A stretch of DNA of 64,000 nt from Bog-756 sp963824645 (GTDB taxonomy: Bacteria > Actinomycetota > Acidimicrobiia > Acidimicrobiales > RAAP-2). The translations under genes were made by a program, and so were the position numbers. The notes below the pieces were generated by a model. That model saw only the letters and a program-made list of their open reading frames with translations, was not told where the DNA came from and did no database searches. Below, piece after piece: positions 17,658 through 25,412 of this stretch. The stretch lies in assembly GCA_963824645.1 (NCBI GenBank), contig CAWGQC010000003.1:434001-498000 (forward strand), given 5' to 3'. Position 1 is the first letter of the stretch, and each line of letters begins with the position of its first letter.

Positions 17658-19547
17658 TCAGGCCGGCCGGGCCAGGCCGGCGACCATACCAACCACCGGT
17701 TGGTTGAGCGACGTGCCGCCCGTCGACCCCTGGAAGCCGGCGTCACCGAAGCTGAAGACACCACCGTCAGCGGCCACCAGCCAGTAACCCAGGCCGTCCG
17801 GCGTAGCCGCCATGCCCACCACCGGCTTATTGAGCACGGTGCCGCCCGTCGATCCGTAGTAGCGAGCGTCACCGAAGCTGAAGACGCCACCGTCAGCGGC
17901 CACCAGCCAGTAACCCAGGCCGTCGGGGGTGGCCGCCATGCCCACCACCGGCTTATTGAGCACGGTGCCGCCCGTCGATCCGTAGTAGCGGGCGTCACCG
18001 AAGCTGAAGATGCCTCCGTCGGCCGCCACCAGCCAGTAGCCCCTGCCGTCCGGCGTAGCCGCCATGCCCACCACCGGCTTATTGAGCACGGTGCCACCCG
18101 TCGATCCGTAGTAGCGGGCGTCACCGAAGGCGAAGACGCCCCCGTCAGCGGCCACCAGCCAGTAACCCAGGCCGTCGGGGGTGGCCGCCATGCCCACCAC
18201 CGGCTTGTTGAGCACGGTGCCACCCGTCGATCCGTGGAAGACGGCGTCACCGAAGCTGAAGATGCCTCCGTCGGAAGCCACCTCCCAATAACCTCCTCCG
18301 TCCGGTGTGGTGGCCATTCCCACCACCGGCCGGTTGAGGACGGTCCCGCCCATCGACCCGTAGTAGCGGGCGTCACCGAAGGTGAAGATGCCGCCGTCGG
18401 CGGCCACCTCCCAGTAGGAACGGCCCGAAGGACCGAAAGGAAAGCTCAGACCGGCCAGAGCCGGGACCGCCTGGTAGGTGGCCAGGAGATCGGCCGGCGC
18501 CGGGGTGGGCGGGAAGAAGAACCCACCGGAGCCGGGCCCCGAGGTCAACTGGAACGAGAGCAGGACCGACACCGGATTGGCTTGACCGTGGACGAAGGCC
18601 GAGCTGGCGGGGGAGACACCCAGGGCGATGAGTGACTGGATGACCAGGGCGGTCGAGTCGGGGTCGGTCGACTGCGGGTCGGCCGCCGTATTGGGATACT
18701 GCGACCATCCTCCGTCGGGATCCTGGGCGGCCGTCTGGAAGGCAAGTGCGCCGGAACGGGCCGCAGGGTCGAGTGCCCCTTGCGCCACCAGCCCTTCGGC
18801 GGCCAGGGCCGTCGAGTTGGTGTCGGGCCCGGCGAAGTCGACCGGTAGCCCGTTGCAGGCATTGAGCGCTACGTCGGGCAGCGGCCACCCTCCGTCGGGG
18901 CACTGTTGGGCCAGGAGCCAACTGACCGCCGTACCCGTCTGAGACGGATTGTGCACCCCGGCGGCGGCCAGGGCGGCCAGGGCCAGGCCCTGTTCATAGG
19001 TGCCGGTGTCGTAGTTGTTGAGCTGGGTCTCGGTCCCGAACAAGCCGGCATCGGGCCCGCTGGTCTGCTCGGTAGCCAGTAGACGAGCAACCAGATCGGT
19101 GCCGCCGAAGCTCTGTGGATCTTCGCCCATGGCCTCGGTGTCGAGGATGAGCAGAGCCAGTTGGGCCGGACCGTCCGCTCCCTCCTGGGTGACGTACTGG
19201 TCGACGTGGCCCGACAGGTACGAGAGGGCCGACCGGGCCAGAGGCAGGTCGGTGTCGGCCGCCGACAGGGCCAGCACGCTCTGGGCGGTGGCCGACAGAT
19301 CCGGCTCGGTCGAGCCCGGGGCGGTGGGGATGAACGCCTGTGGTTTGAATTGTCCGACCAGCCATTGGGCCGCCGACCGGGCTGCGACCGGCTGGGGCAG
19401 GACCGGCCGGGGCGCCGCTGATGCCGCGGTCTTCGGCGTGGTGGCGCCGGCCCGTGGGCCGGGGTCCACAGCGATGAGGGCCACGCCCATAATGGAGGTG
19501 ACGGTGAAGACCAGGGCGGCGGACGCCAGTCGACGGGTACGGATCAT
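17658..19547 (-). CDS. Secreted alpha/alpha-toroid (prenyltransferase/squalene-oxidase repeat) protein with six C-terminal YW(L/E)VAADGG repeats
   Basis: First gene of the operon, 629 residues, with a signal peptide at the N-terminus. Residues about 50-370 carry QW-like repeats (QQCPDGGW, QDPDGGW, and paired ALAAEGL-type helices) of the terpenoid-cyclase/prenyltransferase alpha/alpha-toroid fold, the fold of the alpha domain of intrinsic factor and transcobalamin. Residues about 378-629 are six nearly identical 42-residue repeats beginning YW(L/E)VA(A/S)DGG and containing FGDA, an actinobacterial extracellular repeat that may form a propeller or wall-associated module. It has no cyclase DxDD motif that I can see, so catalysis is unlikely. 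With the DUF4430-like protein and ECF subunits behind a cobalamin riboswitch, a corrinoid-capturing role is inferred. Confidence 0.8.
   Translation of the reverse strand: MIRTRRLASAALVFTVTSIMGVALIAVDPGPRAGATTPKTAASAAPRPVLPQPVAARSAAQWLVGQFKPQAFIPTAPGSTEPDLSATAQSVLALSAADTDLPLARSALSYLSGHVDQYVTQEGADGPAQLALLILDTEAMGEDPQSFGGTDLVARLLATEQTSGPDAGLFGTETQLNNYDTGTYEQGLALAALAAAGVHNPSQTGTAVSWLLAQQCPDGGWPLPDVALNACNGLPVDFAGPDTNSTALAAEGLVAQGALDPAARSGALAFQTAAQDPDGGWSQYPNTAADPQSTDPDSTALVIQSLIALGVSPASSAFVHGQANPVSVLLSFQLTSGPGSGGFFFPPTPAPADLLATYQAVPALAGLSFPFGPSGRSYWEVAADGGIFTFGDARYYGSMGGTVLNRPVVGMATTPDGGGYWEVASDGGIFSFGDAVFHGSTGGTVLNKPVVGMAATPDGLGYWLVAADGGVFAFGDARYYGSTGGTVLNKPVVGMAATPDGRGYWLVAADGGIFSFGDARYYGSTGGTVLNKPVVGMAATPDGLGYWLVAADGGVFSFGDARYYGSTGGTVLNKPVVGMAATPDGLGYWLVAADGGVFSFGDAGFQGSTGGTSLNQPVVGMVAGLARPA
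17661..18416 (-). repeat. Six 126-base tandem repeats inside the toroid gene
   Basis: Six in-frame units of 126 bases encode the 42-residue repeats. The four central units are almost identical at the DNA level, for example the shared GGCTTATTGAGCACGGTGCC on the plus strand. The first and last are more diverged. This pattern points to recent internal amplification or repeated gene conversion and is a place where short-read assembly may have collapsed copies. Confidence 0.95.
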
Positions 19548-19639
19548 GATCTCTCGCTTTCCGGTCCAGACCCGGAAGCGTCACGCCACAGCGCGGAACC
19601 TCCGAGCCCCGGTCCGTGTGTCTCGACAGTCGGAGCTCA

Positions 19640-19775
19640 CCCATCGCTCTGGAATCCCGGCTCACGACGACTCCTTTCGGACTCGCCGCCTACGGTTGCG
19701 GACCAGCGCCGGCATTCGACCGGCTTCCCCAGAGCGGTGGCGTTGTATGTCTTGGTGCCCGTTCAAGGTAGCACG
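19640..19775 (-). promoter_or_regulatory. Cobalamin riboswitch
   Basis: Read on the minus strand, this leader carries the ordered core of the cobalamin riboswitch. It has GGGGAAGCCGGT, then a GAATGCCGGC hairpin return, GCTGGTCCGCAACCGT, and further on GAGCCGGGATTCC, which fits the B12-box consensus rAGYCMGgAgaCC with few mismatches. CGCTCTGG just before the GGGAA element pairs perfectly with CCAGAGCG at the 3' end (19645-19652). About 100 bases then lead to the ATG at 19547 and would hold the expression platform. High cobalamin is expected to lower expression of the downstream uptake operon. Confidence 0.9.
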
Positions 19776-19957
19776 GCCGTTCGGAGGCCACTTCGGGCTG
19801 GCCAACCGGCCGGCTACCTGAGTCGGGGTTGACCAGGAGGGGGCCGGGGTCGACACTGAGGTGGACCTACCGGGGCCTGCCCGGGCATGCCCGGGGCCTG
19901 CCCGGGGCCGCCGGGGCCGACCCCGGGCCGACATGGAGCCGACAAGGAGCCGATGAG
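19776..19957. other. GC-rich spacer between riboswitch and the SnoaL-like gene, with a 21-base repeat
   Basis: The stretch CGGGGCCTGCCCGGG occurs at 19871-19885 and again at 19892-19906, a 21-base period, and degenerate copies continue to about 19925. No coding character is seen. The promoters of the divergent riboswitch operon and the SnoaL-like gene must lie in this interval, but I could not identify them. Confidence 0.5.
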
Positions 19958-20410
19958 ATGGGATCGTGGAGCAGGGCTGAGATCGAGGATGCCTTCGCCG
20001 ACTATCAGCGCAAGGCCGCTGAGGCCGGAAGGTCCGGCAATTGGAAGGAGTGGGCGGACCAGTTCACCGAGGACGCCACGTATATCGAGCACCATTTCGG
20101 CACCTTCGAGGGCCGCCCAGCCATCTTGGCCTGGATCAGTTCGTGCATGGCCGACTACCCCGGGCGGGACATGCCCGAGTTCCCCATCGAGTGGTACATC
20201 ATCGACGAGGAGCGTGGTTGGGTGGTCTGCCAGGTGTGGAACCGGATGCGGGATCCGGGCGACGGGTCGGTGCACCAGGAGTACAACTTCACCCTCCTCA
20301 AGTACGCCGGCGACGGAAAATGGTCCTACGAGGAGGACATCTACAACCCGCTGCGGTTCGGGGCCATGGTGTCGGGGTGGGAAAAGGCAAAGAAAGCGGC
20401 GGGATTGTAG
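19958..20410 (+). CDS. SnoaL-like / NTF2-fold protein
   Basis: The ATG at 19958 follows AAGGAGC. The 150-residue protein fits the SnoaL-like/NTF2 fold: an N-terminal helix (IEDAFADYQRKAAEAG), WADQFTEDATYIEHHFGTFEGRPAI, and a C-terminal strand with WSYEEDIYNPLRF. The two histidines and acidic residues in the pocket region resemble those of nuclear-transport-factor-2 family isomerases and hydratases common in actinobacterial lipid and steroid catabolism. The substrate is unknown. Confidence 0.75.
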   Translation: MGSWSRAEIEDAFADYQRKAAEAGRSGNWKEWADQFTEDATYIEHHFGTFEGRPAILAWISSCMADYPGRDMPEFPIEWYIIDEERGWVVCQVWNRMRDPGDGSVHQEYNFTLLKYAGDGKWSYEEDIYNPLRFGAMVSGWEKAKKAAGL

Positions 20411-20465
20411 GCACAGCCTTAAGTTGCCAGCCTGGCCACGTACTCGGTTGCCTCCGCCGGGTCCT

Positions 20466-20738
20466 TTATCCCCCTTCGGCCCTGCCGAGGTCCTCGATTA
20501 ATTCCCGGTAGTAGTCAATGGCGTCTTGAAGAGTGGAGAGAAGCGGATACTCACGGGGGGCTTGCCCAGGTCCGATCCCGGCCATTTCTTCCACAAACGA
20601 GACGAGCTCCATCATCTGGAGGGAATCCAAGTGACCCTCTTCGAGCAGGTCACCCGTCAAACTGGAGTCAGCGGGAAGCTCAAATTCCTCGCAGATTCTC
20701 TTCTGGACTTCCGAGTCCTGCAGTCTCGATTCACTCAC
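20466..20738 (-). CDS. Acyl carrier protein
   Basis: A 90-residue acidic protein with the phosphopantetheine attachment motif DSL at 38-40 (Ser39). It is the last gene of a tight minus-strand cassette, starting five bases after the stop of the acetyltransferase gene. The sequence differs from a housekeeping AcpP (usual DSLD), so I regard it as a dedicated carrier for the product of the adjacent acyl-AMP ligase. Base composition is lower in GC than in most of the window. Confidence 0.85.
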   Translation of the reverse strand: MSESRLQDSEVQKRICEEFELPADSSLTGDLLEEGHLDSLQMMELVSFVEEMAGIGPGQAPREYPLLSTLQDAIDYYRELIEDLGRAEGG

Positions 20739-20743
20739 GAGAG

Positions 20744-21364
20744 TCAGCGCCTTCGTCTGCCCAGCGCTCTCCCACGGGGAGATAGGGCTTCATAGTCGTC
20801 GCGGTAAAGGGCCAACATTGCTCGATCCCAGTACCGGCCATTGTAGAAGGTGTGGTTCTTGAGCATTCCCTCTTCCTTGAGCAACCACCCGAGCGACGAT
20901 TCGAACTGCGCCAGGTTGTATTCCGGGACTTCGAAGTAGACTTTCCTCAGGCTGTAGCAACCAAATAGGTGGCCGACAAATAGGTCCGTTGCTTCGATGC
21001 CCAGTCCGGTCCCGGTGGCTTCGGGGACCATGCCTACCGCCACGAACGTATAGCCATGATTCAAATCGGCGTTGTAGGCAATAGCCGATCCGATCAGCCC
21101 GCCTTGCAGGGTATCTGTCACCAGGAATTGAGTTAGGACTCCTGCCCAAAGCGTCTGTTCAAACTGATCCCGTCGAGGGACCGATCCCGCAAAGCGCCAA
21201 CGCCAGCCGATCTCCTCGTCGATGGCCAATCGGTAGAGGAACTCAACTCCATCGGCAGCGAGGGGGACCAACTTCACCGAGCGACCCTCCCGAGGTATCG
21301 GGCCGACTTGGGAAACGCTCGGGGGTTCATGACCAGTTTCGGATCCCTCGTGATCAGGTGACAT
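20744..21364 (-). CDS. GNAT-family N-acyltransferase
   Basis: I start at the ATG at 21364, preceded by GGGGGG; an in-frame ATG at 21403 lies further inside the upstream gene. The 206-residue product matches RimJ/RimL-like GNAT enzymes, with VAVGMVPEATGTGLGIEATDLFVGHLF as the strand-4 and acyl-CoA-loop region, then YFEVPEYNLAQFES. It overlaps the SnoaL-like gene by 11 bases and is followed closely by the ACP gene. It may transfer the acyl chain held on that ACP to an amine, which is inference from context. Confidence 0.75.
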   Translation of the reverse strand: MSPDHEGSETGHEPPSVSQVGPIPREGRSVKLVPLAADGVEFLYRLAIDEEIGWRWRFAGSVPRRDQFEQTLWAGVLTQFLVTDTLQGGLIGSAIAYNADLNHGYTFVAVGMVPEATGTGLGIEATDLFVGHLFGCYSLRKVYFEVPEYNLAQFESSLGWLLKEEGMLKNHTFYNGRYWDRAMLALYRDDYEALSPRGRALGRRRR

Positions 21365-21854
21365 GCACGACCCCCCATCTTTCAGCAAGACGGTCTTGTG
21401 CAACCGAGAACATTCCTACGCACCGGTACACGAAATGGAGTTGATCGTTGATGACCGGGCCACCGGGACCATTGTCGCCTTCGAAGGCCAGCCGCGTACC
21501 AGCGATCCCGAGCTTTCGGACCCTTCGACTATCAGTCGGGCCTCTCTGAACTTCGGTCTTTGTCAAGGGTACCGTCCCTTCGCCAAAGAGCCGGTATGCC
21601 ACACGTCCATTCGCACCCGAGAAGCATTCCTCGAGTGTAAAGCGAATGTCCACACCGTCTCTGGCCAGCAACCGCACCTGTGATTCGACGTCCTGGATTC
21701 CTCCGATCACCCCACCGGGTTCGATCACTCCAGGTATCCGTAACGGATCGTTGTCGCGAAAGTTGACGGCGAACAACGTGCGCACGGATTCTAAATCAGG
21801 ACCATTGAGGGTCTGGTCCACGTACGTATGGATGAGCCTCTCAGGTGTGTTCAT
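21354..21854 (-). CDS. SnoaL-like (ester cyclase/NTF2-fold) protein
   Basis: A 166-residue protein starting MNTPERLIHTYVDQTLNGPDL, the opening helix of SnoaL-like proteins. RDNDPLRIPGV, a central GVDIRFTLEECF strand and DQLHFVYRCVGMFSV near the end follow. Such folds act as cyclases, hydratases or isomerases in natural-product pathways. Its ATG overlaps the restored C-terminus of the acyl-AMP ligase by 14 bases, so it belongs to that cassette. The specific reaction is unknown. Confidence 0.6.
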   Translation of the reverse strand: MNTPERLIHTYVDQTLNGPDLESVRTLFAVNFRDNDPLRIPGVIEPGGVIGGIQDVESQVRLLARDGVDIRFTLEECFSGANGRVAYRLFGEGTVPLTKTEVQRGPTDSRRVRKLGIAGTRLAFEGDNGPGGPVINDQLHFVYRCVGMFSVAQDRLAERWGVVHVT

Positions 21855-23475
21855 CGGTCATAGTGCCAGAGAGGTACATTCCTTTACATCCGCTTCTGGA
21901 GATTTTTCCCGACGTTGTCTTGGCAATGGTGCCGGGGTCGATCAGACGGACGTCTGCGGCGGTAACCTCGGCGACCGCCCACACGACCTTCTTCAAATTC
22001 ACGGATCAAACTGATGCGGGAGGTCGAGTCCGTTTCAGCTATAACCACGACCCGTTCCCTCCCTTTGTCCTCGATCGAGAAAGCAGCTACCTGCCCCCTC
22101 CAAATCCCCGGTATCGCGGAGACCGCTTGTTCAATATCGGTGGGAAAAATATTGCGACCGGCAACGATGATGAGGTCTTTGGACCGACCGCAAACCACCA
22201 GATCTTCGTTGACCATGTATCCGAGGTCTCCCGTACCGAGCCAACTTCCCTGAGGTAGCTGCGGACAGCCGACGTAACCCGATGTGAGGGAGCTACCCCG
22301 GATCTCGATCTCTCCAATTTCGCGATCTGAACACCCGTCACTGCCTTGGGCGACGACTCGGACTTCCATGCCGTCAACGGCGCCACCCAAGAATGTCAGT
22401 TCGTGAGCCTTCGAATCATCGGACGGAATCGCCATCCCTCTCTCCAGGGCAGCTTTGTCGACCCTGTCGAACTCCAAACCGGTTCCCGGCGTAGGAAACG
22501 TGACAGCAAGGGTCGCCTCAGCCAATCCGTAGACGGGAAAGGTGCATCGCTCGTCGATGCCATGGCGGACCCCCTCTCGGCTGAAGAGGCGGCATGTCTC
22601 GGGTAGGACCGGCTCTGCGCCATTCATTGCCAATCGCAGGGATGCGAGGTCTAGGGGTTCATCAGTGGCAAGCAGACGTGCCGCGATCTCATACGAAAAT
22701 TGGGCCCGCCGGTAACGGTCGCATGGTACCGGGAGCACATCCTCATCCAGTTGGAGGGCTGAGAGGCAAAGAGGCTGGGGTCCATGATCACGAGGTTCGT
22801 TCCGTTGACCATCGGGGTCGCAAAGAGTCCGATGAGACCCATGTCATGGGATAGAGGCAGCCACGAGAGGACAACGTCGTCAGACGCGAGTCCGATCCGC
22901 GAAATTATTGCCGAGTGATTTGCGTTCATCCTTGAGAGCGGTACTTTGACACCCCGTGATTCGCTGGTCGTGCCACTTGTCATCTGAATCGTGGCCAGTA
23001 CGTCGTCCGTGGGACAGCTCGAGCGATCGAAGGGTCGGCCCATTGACGTCTGCCACTGGTCCAGTGCTCCGACTTCTATCACTCGGTGCCTGTCGTGGTC
23101 TGAACCCGGCATGAGCTGGCTCAAGATGGGTCCATCCCCGATAACGAGCGACGGGCTCAGGGTCGCCATCATCGAGGCGAACCGACCGGCAGTCATAGCG
23201 GTCTTCCTGGCTCGGAGCGGTACGGGGGCGACCGAGACAGTGATCCCACACATCCAAGCAGCGATGATGGAAACGATGAGATTAAGAGAGGTTCGGCCTG
23301 CAATTATGACGAGGTCTTGCGGTTTCAGTCCGTTTTGTTGAAATCTGGCGCCGACCAGTTCGGCCCGACGCAGAACCTCGCTCCAGGAGATCACCTCGGC
23401 CCCATCTTCCCCGACGAGGGTCAACGTGCTCGAAGACTCGGCAATTTCTCCAGCCTGATCGTAGAAGTTCCTCAT
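21841..23475 (-). pseudogene. Fatty-acyl-AMP ligase (FAAL-type), interrupted by two frameshifts
   Basis: Three consecutive reading frames together encode one AMP-binding enzyme of about 540 residues. The N-terminal part has the P-loop MTSGTTSESRGV and LSWLPLSHDMGLIG. It breaks at TGGPNF near 22696-22699, where one base seems missing from a run of four A on the plus strand. The next frame continues SYEIAARLLATDEPLDLASL and includes NGAEPV, VYGLAEATLAV, GTGDLGYM and GRSKDLIIVAGRNIFPTDIE. A second break near 21995-22003 has one extra base. The last frame restores AKTTSGKISR with the catalytic lysine and ends at 21841. FAALs adenylate fatty acids and load an ACP. Conservation on both sides of each break means recent decay or sequence error. 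Confidence 0.85.
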
Positions 23476-23639
23476 GCTTCGTGGCCCTGCCGGGGCACCT
23501 GGCCGCTCACCCACCGCACCTGGATGGCGACGGGTCGAGATCGACCTCCCCTTCCTGGTGAAGCCAGAACTGGTCCTAGTTCACATTCCGGGCAGGAACA
23601 TCATCAGCCGGCGATTGGAACCTCAGACAGCCCATTCGT

Positions 23640-24143
23640 TCATGTGCTGAGCGTGACACAGGCTGGGACACCCGAGCCCTCGTTCAAGGGGGTCAGAGAA
23701 TTGTTGGAGCCCTTCACGAAGATGAAGTCGCAGTAGGGATCATGGTCGATTCCGGTGACATTCATTCCGACATAGGTGCTGTCCGGCGAAACGAAGACGC
23801 TCGCCATGTTGAAATCGGCTCCGCCCAATGCACTACCGGTCGGCTCTCCGTTGCTACCCCGCGCATATTCGACAAACCCGGTCTTTCCAGCCCAGGCGCC
23901 CGGATCGGGGTTGTCGGACCACTCAAGCTCCATTCCCGAAATATGCGTACCGCTTCCGAAAACTTGGGTGTTGTAGAGAGCGGCCGGGTACACCTGATTG
24001 AAGTAGATGGCTCCTGCCTCGGTCGATGACGCATACGCCACCGCGGAAGGAGCAAGAGTACCCACGGCACCCACAGTCACCGCTGCCGCCGCCAATATCG
24101 GGGTCCTGCTCCTCCCAAACACCTTGCGAGTTGGATGGTCCAC
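23640..24143 (-). CDS. Small secreted protein, family unknown (paralogue A)
   Basis: The GTG at 24143 is preceded by GGGAGG at good spacing. The 167-residue product has a signal peptide (ILAAAAVTVGAVGTLAPSAVAYA). The mature domain is about 125 residues, with HISGMELEWS, TGFVEYARGSNGEPTG, GADFNMAS and a strongly conserved end, DHDPYCDFIF followed by VKGSNNSLTP and PACVTLST. The two cysteines may form a disulfide. I do not recognise the family. A near-copy with an almost identical C-terminal half is encoded divergently at 24585-25105. Confidence 0.7.
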   Translation of the reverse strand: MDHPTRKVFGRSRTPILAAAAVTVGAVGTLAPSAVAYASSTEAGAIYFNQVYPAALYNTQVFGSGTHISGMELEWSDNPDPGAWAGKTGFVEYARGSNGEPTGSALGGADFNMASVFVSPDSTYVGMNVTGIDHDPYCDFIFVKGSNNSLTPLNEGSGVPACVTLST

Positions 24144-24279
24144 GCCCTGCCTCCCTCTGTCGGTGTTGTCGAAACGGCGGTCTTCGCTGCCGGCCCTCAG
24201 CCAATACCAAAACACGCCCGTCGCTCCGCGTCAAGCGTGTCCAAATATGTTTGCGTCAGCCCAGACCTCGATGGACGGT

Positions 24280-24363
24280 TGATAACTGCGGAGAGCGATC
24301 AACTCACTCCGCAAAGCGATCACACGACTCCGGAGAGCGCCCATGTCACTGCCCAGAGCGAAC
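24280..24363 (-). repeat. Four degenerate 21-base repeats (heptad-coding remnant)
   Basis: Units start at 24280, 24301, 24322 and 24343, each 21 bases, sharing a core like AGAGCG. On the minus strand they read as heptads of the form (I/G)ALRS plus two residues (GALRSRV, IALRSEL, IALRSY), a coiled-coil pattern. No complete gene surrounds them. They are best read as the remnant end of a coiled-coil ORF or as a tandem-repeat spacer. Confidence 0.6.
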
Positions 24364-24485
24364 ATCCAAAAGGGCCGCTGCTTGTTAACAACAGCACTCG
24401 TCGTTGGTTCCCGTGGAGAGAACCCCATCCGATGCTCTTTTTTTTCGACTCCGCGAACTGTTGACCGTGTCGACGTCTCGAACCG

Positions 24486-24514
24486 TTGACAACGATACCG
24501 GTGGCAGTGATACT
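24486..24514 (+). promoter_or_regulatory. Housekeeping-type promoter of secreted paralogue B
   Basis: A perfect -35 TTGACA (24486-24491) is separated by exactly 17 bases from GATACT (24509-24514, four of six consensus positions). It lies about 70 bases upstream of the likely TTG start at 24585. The AT-richer setting supports a real promoter. No operator is evident. Confidence 0.55.
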
Positions 24515-24584
24515 CATACGTAGCGGGGGCACCAATCCGAAGCGTGGATGGATGCGCCGTCGCAACGAGAGTGGAGGATCTGAG

Positions 24585-25105
24585 TTGACGAAGAAATGCG
24601 AAAGCCTGATGAGGCAGCGTGTGAAGAAGTCGACAGCGATTGCCACCGCGGTAGCGACGGTAGCTTCGGTGGCTGCACTGGCACCGGAAACGCCGGCGTT
24701 CGCGACCGGGAGCGAAGGCGGATACATCTACGGTCCCCCTCCCAACTACTTCCTGCAGGCCACCTACGTGACTGACGTCTACGGCAGCGGAACGCACATT
24801 TCGGCGATGCAACTGGAGTGGGCTCCCATCGGGAGCTACTACAGCGGAAAATCCGGTTTCGTCGAGTACGCGCGGGGTAGCAACGGAGAGCCGACGGGTA
24901 CGCGTTGGGCGGAGCTGATTTCAATATGGCTTCAACTTTCGGACTGGGCACCGGGGGGTCGAACCCCACCTATGAATCCATGAATGTCACCGGAATAGAC
25001 CACGATCCCTACTGCGACTTCATTTTTATCAAAGGGTCGAACAACTCTCTGACTCCGATCAATGAGGGGTCGGGCATTCCGGCCTGCGTCACACTCAGCA
25101 CGTGA
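24585..25105 (+). pseudogene. Small secreted protein (paralogue B), frameshifted
   Basis: A TTG at 24585 follows GTGGAGGATCTGAG, and the protein starts with a Lys-rich signal peptide ending near ETPAFA. It then parallels paralogue A: GTHISAMQLEW, SGFVEYARGSNGEPTG. The frame then breaks near 24899-24905, where one base appears to be missing compared with the paralogue (ACG GGT ACG CGT in place of a frame leading to LGGADFNMAS). The next frame resumes GGADFNMAS and finishes with PYCDFIF, KGSNNSLTP and PACVTLST. Either the gene has recently been lost or there is a one-base sequence error. Confidence 0.8.
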
Positions 25106-25412
25106 GTTGAGTGCCGCCAGGCCCGCTGACCTGGCAGAAGGCCGCACGACGGGCTTCTGAGTCGTCCGGGATGGACGGCCAAGAGACGGCCCCCTGCTCG
25201 GGCCAGAAAGATCTGCCGGTGAACTCGGCGGCCGTGCCGATGGGCGCGGCCGCCGCCGCTCCTACCTCGTGAGGAAGTTCCCGTCGAGCAGGGCCTCTAC
25301 TTCTCCCGGGGAAGGGACAACTGCTGGACGGTAGATCCCGGATGGTGATCACATTGCCATTCGGCGCCTACGGTGTGGCCGTGTGGGGTCATCGAGGCGA
25401 CGAACGTCTGTC
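25106..25412. other. 307-base intergenic region
   Basis: A short hairpin, GCCAGG (25116-25121) with CCTGGC (25130-25135), follows the frameshifted gene but has no T-run, so it is a weak terminator candidate. Otherwise I see no gene or clear regulatory site. The promoter of the mannosyltransferase gene probably lies in the last 100 bases. Confidence 0.4.

Larger units (their letters stand above)
24144..24584. other. AT-richer intergenic region between the divergent secreted paralogues
   Basis: This 441-base gap contains a set of four 21-base repeats (24280-24363) and one clear promoter towards the plus-strand paralogue (24486-24514). The minus strand has TTGGACACGCTTGACG upstream of paralogue A, but no matching -10 at good distance. 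Counted by hand, the 60 bases from 24241 are about 53% GC, well below most of the window. Confidence 0.6.

Noticed and set aside
17661..18416. Regular repeats considered as a CRISPR array
   Set aside because: The 126-base units are in-frame coding repeats without spacers, and no cas gene is present.
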